Shown in pieces: positions 28,450-31,371 of a DNA stretch of 31,371 bases. The stretch spans positions 5,101 through 36,471 of the forward strand of contig MHLS01000064.1 of NCBI GenBank assembly GCA_001819095.1, read 5' to 3'. The stretch's first letter is position 1. Each line of letters opens with the position of its first letter. The position numbers and the translations under genes were made by a program. This stretch comes from Candidatus Lloydbacteria bacterium RIFCSPLOWO2_02_FULL_54_12. Its GTDB lineage: Bacteria > Patescibacteriota > Minisyncoccia > Phycocordibacterales > UBA6899. The notes below the pieces were generated by a model, which saw nothing but the letters and a program-made list of their open reading frames with translations, ran no database searches and was not told the DNA's origin.

Positions 28450-31371
28450 AACAAACTCAAGGAAATAACCGTTTCGAGCTACCGAAGTTTTCCTCTACTG
28501 AAGAGGAACTCAAGTACCTGCGCGAGCGGGTGATAGAGAAGGAGCGGGAACTCCAACCGAGTGGGGAGCCGCCGCATCCGAAAGCCGTCGTTTCGCGGGA
28601 GGTTATCGAGTACGGGAAAAAAGTTCCCGAGGAGGTCCTTGCCGAACATCTCATTATTGAGAATCCGCAGTTCGAACATGCCGTTGAGCGCTTGAGCACT
28701 CTCTCCCACAGGGAAAAGATGCGCGAGCTCTATAAGATCTTGGCCGAAAAGGGGATCTTGAATGCGCTCAAGATCGTCGGCGCGCAGAATAATCCGCACA
28801 TTGAAGACGATTTCCACGGCGTTCTTGTCGAGTACGTGAAAACGGGAGGCCTTGTTCCGGGTCTCGACAAGGAGCGGGAACTTTCCGCGCTACTCCGTAC
28901 GACGCTCTACGAGGTGACGCTCCCTTACATGGGTGCACAGGAGGGTTCGCGAGAGTCGACGTTCAAAGAGGTCATTCTTGCGATGGAGCGGTTCTTCATC
29001 GGCGTCATTCCGGCAGAAGGCGCCTCGGTGACGAATTTCGGGCCCGTGTCCCTTGAGTTGGTCCTTTCGAATTTTTCCAATGACATCGTTTTCTATATCG
29101 GCGTGCGCCAAGAGATGAAAGATCTTTTCATACAGCAGTTGCTCGGCTCATTCCCGACGGCGAAGGTGGAAGAGTGTCTTAAAGACTATAATATTTTCAA
29201 TGAATTCGGCGTTGCGGTCGCTTCGAGCGTCGCACCGTCGTCGAATTTTGTCTACCCGATCCAATTTGCCGACGATGCGGGCAAGGACCCGTTGACCACG
29301 ATACTCAATTCGTTCACCAAGATCGAACGCGACGGAGAGGGCGCGGCGATACAACTCGTCATGTACCCCGACCAGGACAAGTTGGCGGGAAAAATGAAGA
29401 ATGCGGTGCGGCAGATGAGGCAGGGGGTTGCGATTTCCCGCGCCATCGACATTCCGCTCTCCACGGGCGGCACGGTGGTCAAATCGATAGGCGATTTCTT
29501 TTCCAGTCCGGCCAAGAGCGGCGTGAAAGAGGCCGAACCTGATCAGTCGAAGCGCGATGCGGTCGAAAAGGCGATCACGCTGATCGACGAAAAATTGGAG
29601 TCGCCCATTGTGCGTACGAATATGCGCATCGTGGTTTCGGGCCCCTCGCGGGAGCGCGCGGAGGCCATCCGCACGTCGATCGAGGCGGCATTCAGCCAAT
29701 TCAACCGCCCGCATGGGGGAGGAGTGAAATTCGTCCACGTTGAGAAAGGCAAACTACAGGAGCTCCTCCACAATTTTACGTTCAGGGAGAACGACGGGAG
29801 TGATGCTTTGGTCCTAAACACCAAGGAGCTCGCGACAATCTACCATCTGCCCGTTACGATCGCCCAGCATGAGGCGCCGCAACTGAAGACCGTGAAGGCG
29901 TCGTCCGCTCCGGCCCCCTCCGACCTCCCCTCCGAGGGAACGCTAATCGGGGTGAATAAATATCGCGGCGAGTCACGCGAAGTGCGGCTCACGAAGCCCG
30001 ACCGACTGCGCCATCTCTATACCATCGGACAGACGGGTACCGGTAAGTCGGTATTCCTCAAGAACTTGGCTGTTCAGGACATTCTGGCCGGAAACGGAAC
30101 GTGTTTCATCGACCCCCATGGGTCCGATGTGCAGGACGTGCTTGCCGCAGTTCCCAAAGAGCGCATCGAGGATGTCATCTATTTCGACCCGTCATACACG
30201 GCCCGCCCGCTCGCGCTCAACATGCTTGAGTACGATATCAACCACCCAGAGCAAAAGATCTTCGTCGTCAACGAAATGCTCGCGATCTTCAAGAAGCTCT
30301 ATTCGTCGAGCCCAGAATCGATGGGCCCTGCATTTGAGCAATATTTCAGGAATGCCACCATGCTCGTGATGGAAGATCCCGAAACAGGGAATACACTACT
30401 CGAGATCCCGCGTGTTTTGGCGGATCCGGCGTTCCGCAACCTCAAACTCTCGCGCTGTAAGAACCCTATTGTGGTGCAGTTTTGGCGTGATATCGCCACC
30501 AAAACTTCCGGTGAGTCCGGTCTTCAGAACATGATCCCGTATATCACGAATAAGTTCGACGTTTTCATCTCGAACGATGTGATGCGCCCGATCATCGCGC
30601 AGGAGCAGTCTTCGTTCAATTTTCGGGACATCATGGATAACAAGAAGATCCTTCTGGTGAATCTCGCGAAAGGCAAGCTCGGCGAGATGAATGCGAACCT
30701 GATCGGGCTCATCATCATCGGCAAGTTCCTCATGGCGGCGATGTCCCGCGTTGATTCCTTCGGGAAAGAACTCCCCGACTTTTATCTGTACGTCGACGAG
30801 TTTCAGAATATCGCGACACCGTCCATTTCCGCCATCCTCTCCGAGGCGCGCAAATACGGCCTCTCGCTCAACCTTGCCCATCAATTCATCGCCCAGCTTC
30901 CCGAGGACATCAAGGCGGCGGTATTCGGGAACGTGGGAAACATGATCGTCTTTCGTGTGGGGACCGAGGACGCGGAATTTTTGGAATCACAATTCGCACC
31001 GATCTTCAAGGCGTCGGATATCATGAAGATCGAGAATCGCAACGCCTATGCGAAGATACTCATCCACGGCAAACCCGTCTCGCCTTTCAATTTGGAAATG
31101 TTGCCGCCGCCCGCGGGCCATCCGGAGATCGTCGAACAAATGAAGAATCTCTCGTATCTCAAGTTCGGCCGTGACCGAAAGTTGGTCGACGACGCCATCA
31201 TGCAACGCTACCTTTCGACCACCGCCTCGAAGCCGGCAGAGGCACCCAAGGCGCCGGCACCGGCTCGCGCCCCCTCCGTGGCGTCCGCGGTCGTTCCTCC
31301 CGCAGCGGTATCCGTCCCCCTGACGCCCACTCCGCCACCTCCCACGAACATCCCGGCTCCCGCACCACTTC
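28446..31371 (+). CDS. Second TraG/VirD4-like (HerA/DUF87-type) ATPase with large N-terminal domain (3' end outside window)
   Basis: About 975 residues visible, no stop before the window ends. The first 500 residues are a separate domain rich in mixed helix/strand pattern that I cannot assign. The ATPase domain then shows Walker A GQTGTGKSV (about 528-536), FIDPHGSDVQDVL, KKILLVNLAKGKLGEMNANL and Walker B LYVDEFQNI (about 781-789), followed by SAILSEARKYGLSLNLAHQF. These match the ATPase at 11800 segment by segment, so the two are paralogues. The visible C-terminus is again a Pro/Ala-rich tail. It is likely part of a secretion, conjugation or pilus-like machine; the membrane protein just upstream may be its partner. 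Confidence 0.85.
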   Translation, partial: MEQTQGNNRFELPKFSSTEEELKYLRERVIEKERELQPSGEPPHPKAVVSREVIEYGKKVPEEVLAEHLIIENPQFEHAVERLSTLSHREKMRELYKILAEKGILNALKIVGAQNNPHIEDDFHGVLVEYVKTGGLVPGLDKERELSALLRTTLYEVTLPYMGAQEGSRESTFKEVILAMERFFIGVIPAEGASVTNFGPVSLELVLSNFSNDIVFYIGVRQEMKDLFIQQLLGSFPTAKVEECLKDYNIFNEFGVAVASSVAPSSNFVYPIQFADDAGKDPLTTILNSFTKIERDGEGAAIQLVMYPDQDKLAGKMKNAVRQMRQGVAISRAIDIPLSTGGTVVKSIGDFFSSPAKSGVKEAEPDQSKRDAVEKAITLIDEKLESPIVRTNMRIVVSGPSRERAEAIRTSIEAAFSQFNRPHGGGVKFVHVEKGKLQELLHNFTFRENDGSDALVLNTKELATIYHLPVTIAQHEAPQLKTVKASSAPAPSDLPSEGTLIGVNKYRGESREVRLTKPDRLRHLYTIGQTGTGKSVFLKNLAVQDILAGNGTCFIDPHGSDVQDVLAAVPKERIEDVIYFDPSYTARPLALNMLEYDINHPEQKIFVVNEMLAIFKKLYSSSPESMGPAFEQYFRNATMLVMEDPETGNTLLEIPRVLADPAFRNLKLSRCKNPIVVQFWRDIATKTSGESGLQNMIPYITNKFDVFISNDVMRPIIAQEQSSFNFRDIMDNKKILLVNLAKGKLGEMNANLIGLIIIGKFLMAAMSRVDSFGKELPDFYLYVDEFQNIATPSISAILSEARKYGLSLNLAHQFIAQLPEDIKAAVFGNVGNMIVFRVGTEDAEFLESQFAPIFKASDIMKIENRNAYAKILIHGKPVSPFNLEMLPPPAGHPEIVEQMKNLSYLKFGRDRKLVDDAIMQRYLSTTASKPAEAPKAPAPARAPSVASAVVPPAAVSVPLTPTPPPPTNIPAPAPL

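Overview
The window reads as a gene-dense stretch of a bacterial chromosome, moderately GC-rich, most likely from a Candidate Phyla Radiation (Patescibacteria) organism, possibly a Parcubacteria lineage. This is inferred from the gene mix: a DUF2339 membrane protein beside a thrombospondin type 3 repeat surface protein, a DUF4015 glycosidase-like protein, two large TraG/VirD4-like ATPases, a YvcK-family protein, many small membrane or secreted proteins and no classic amino-acid biosynthesis genes. I saw no rRNA, tRNA, CRISPR array or transposase. No stretch over 300 bases lacks a gene; the longest gaps are 4341-4553 and 17522-17728.

Layout. Positions 1-2700 hold envelope proteins and a pterin-4a-carbinolamine dehydratase. 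It converges on a BT1-like (folate/biopterin family) transporter on the minus strand (2772-4340). From 4554 to 8871 come an ornithine/diaminopimelate-type decarboxylase, an SPFH protein, a stand-alone EF-Tu domain-2-like barrel, a hexulose-phosphate-synthase-like barrel, a deoxyribosyltransferase-like protein and a secreted protein. From 9083 to 15812 lie rsmI, small proteins, a DUF4015 protein, a TraG-like ATPase with a proline-rich tail, clpX and a small membrane protein. From 15962 to 25805 is a nucleotide-sugar and glycosyltransferase locus: a UDP-xylose-synthase-like enzyme fused to half a GT-B glycosyltransferase, three GT4 glycosyltransferases, a YvcK-like protein and a truncated UDP-glucose-dehydrogenase-like protein, interrupted by a toxin-antitoxin pair, a cupin and a HAD phosphatase. 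The end holds map, a large membrane protein and a second TraG-like ATPase running off the window.

The most unusual content is non-coding. Three unrelated families of structured repeats sit in or beside the glycan locus. Family A (15844, 19635, 20967) is a long palindrome with compensatory arm changes and a conserved loop that occurs in both orientations, each copy 56-65 nt upstream of a sugar-enzyme start codon. Family B (17526, 23583) has a conserved 25-nt core (23 of 25 identical) within four hairpins whose stems differ between copies yet pair within each copy; one copy is translated inside the YvcK-like gene. Family C (22207, 28319) is about 130 bp with inverted ends, a conserved interior and a duplicated start-codon region; removing it restores an ATGA stop/start overlap at one locus and a -10/start-codon junction at the other. 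Many -10 boxes lie only 6-9 nt before start codons, suggesting frequent leaderless transcripts.
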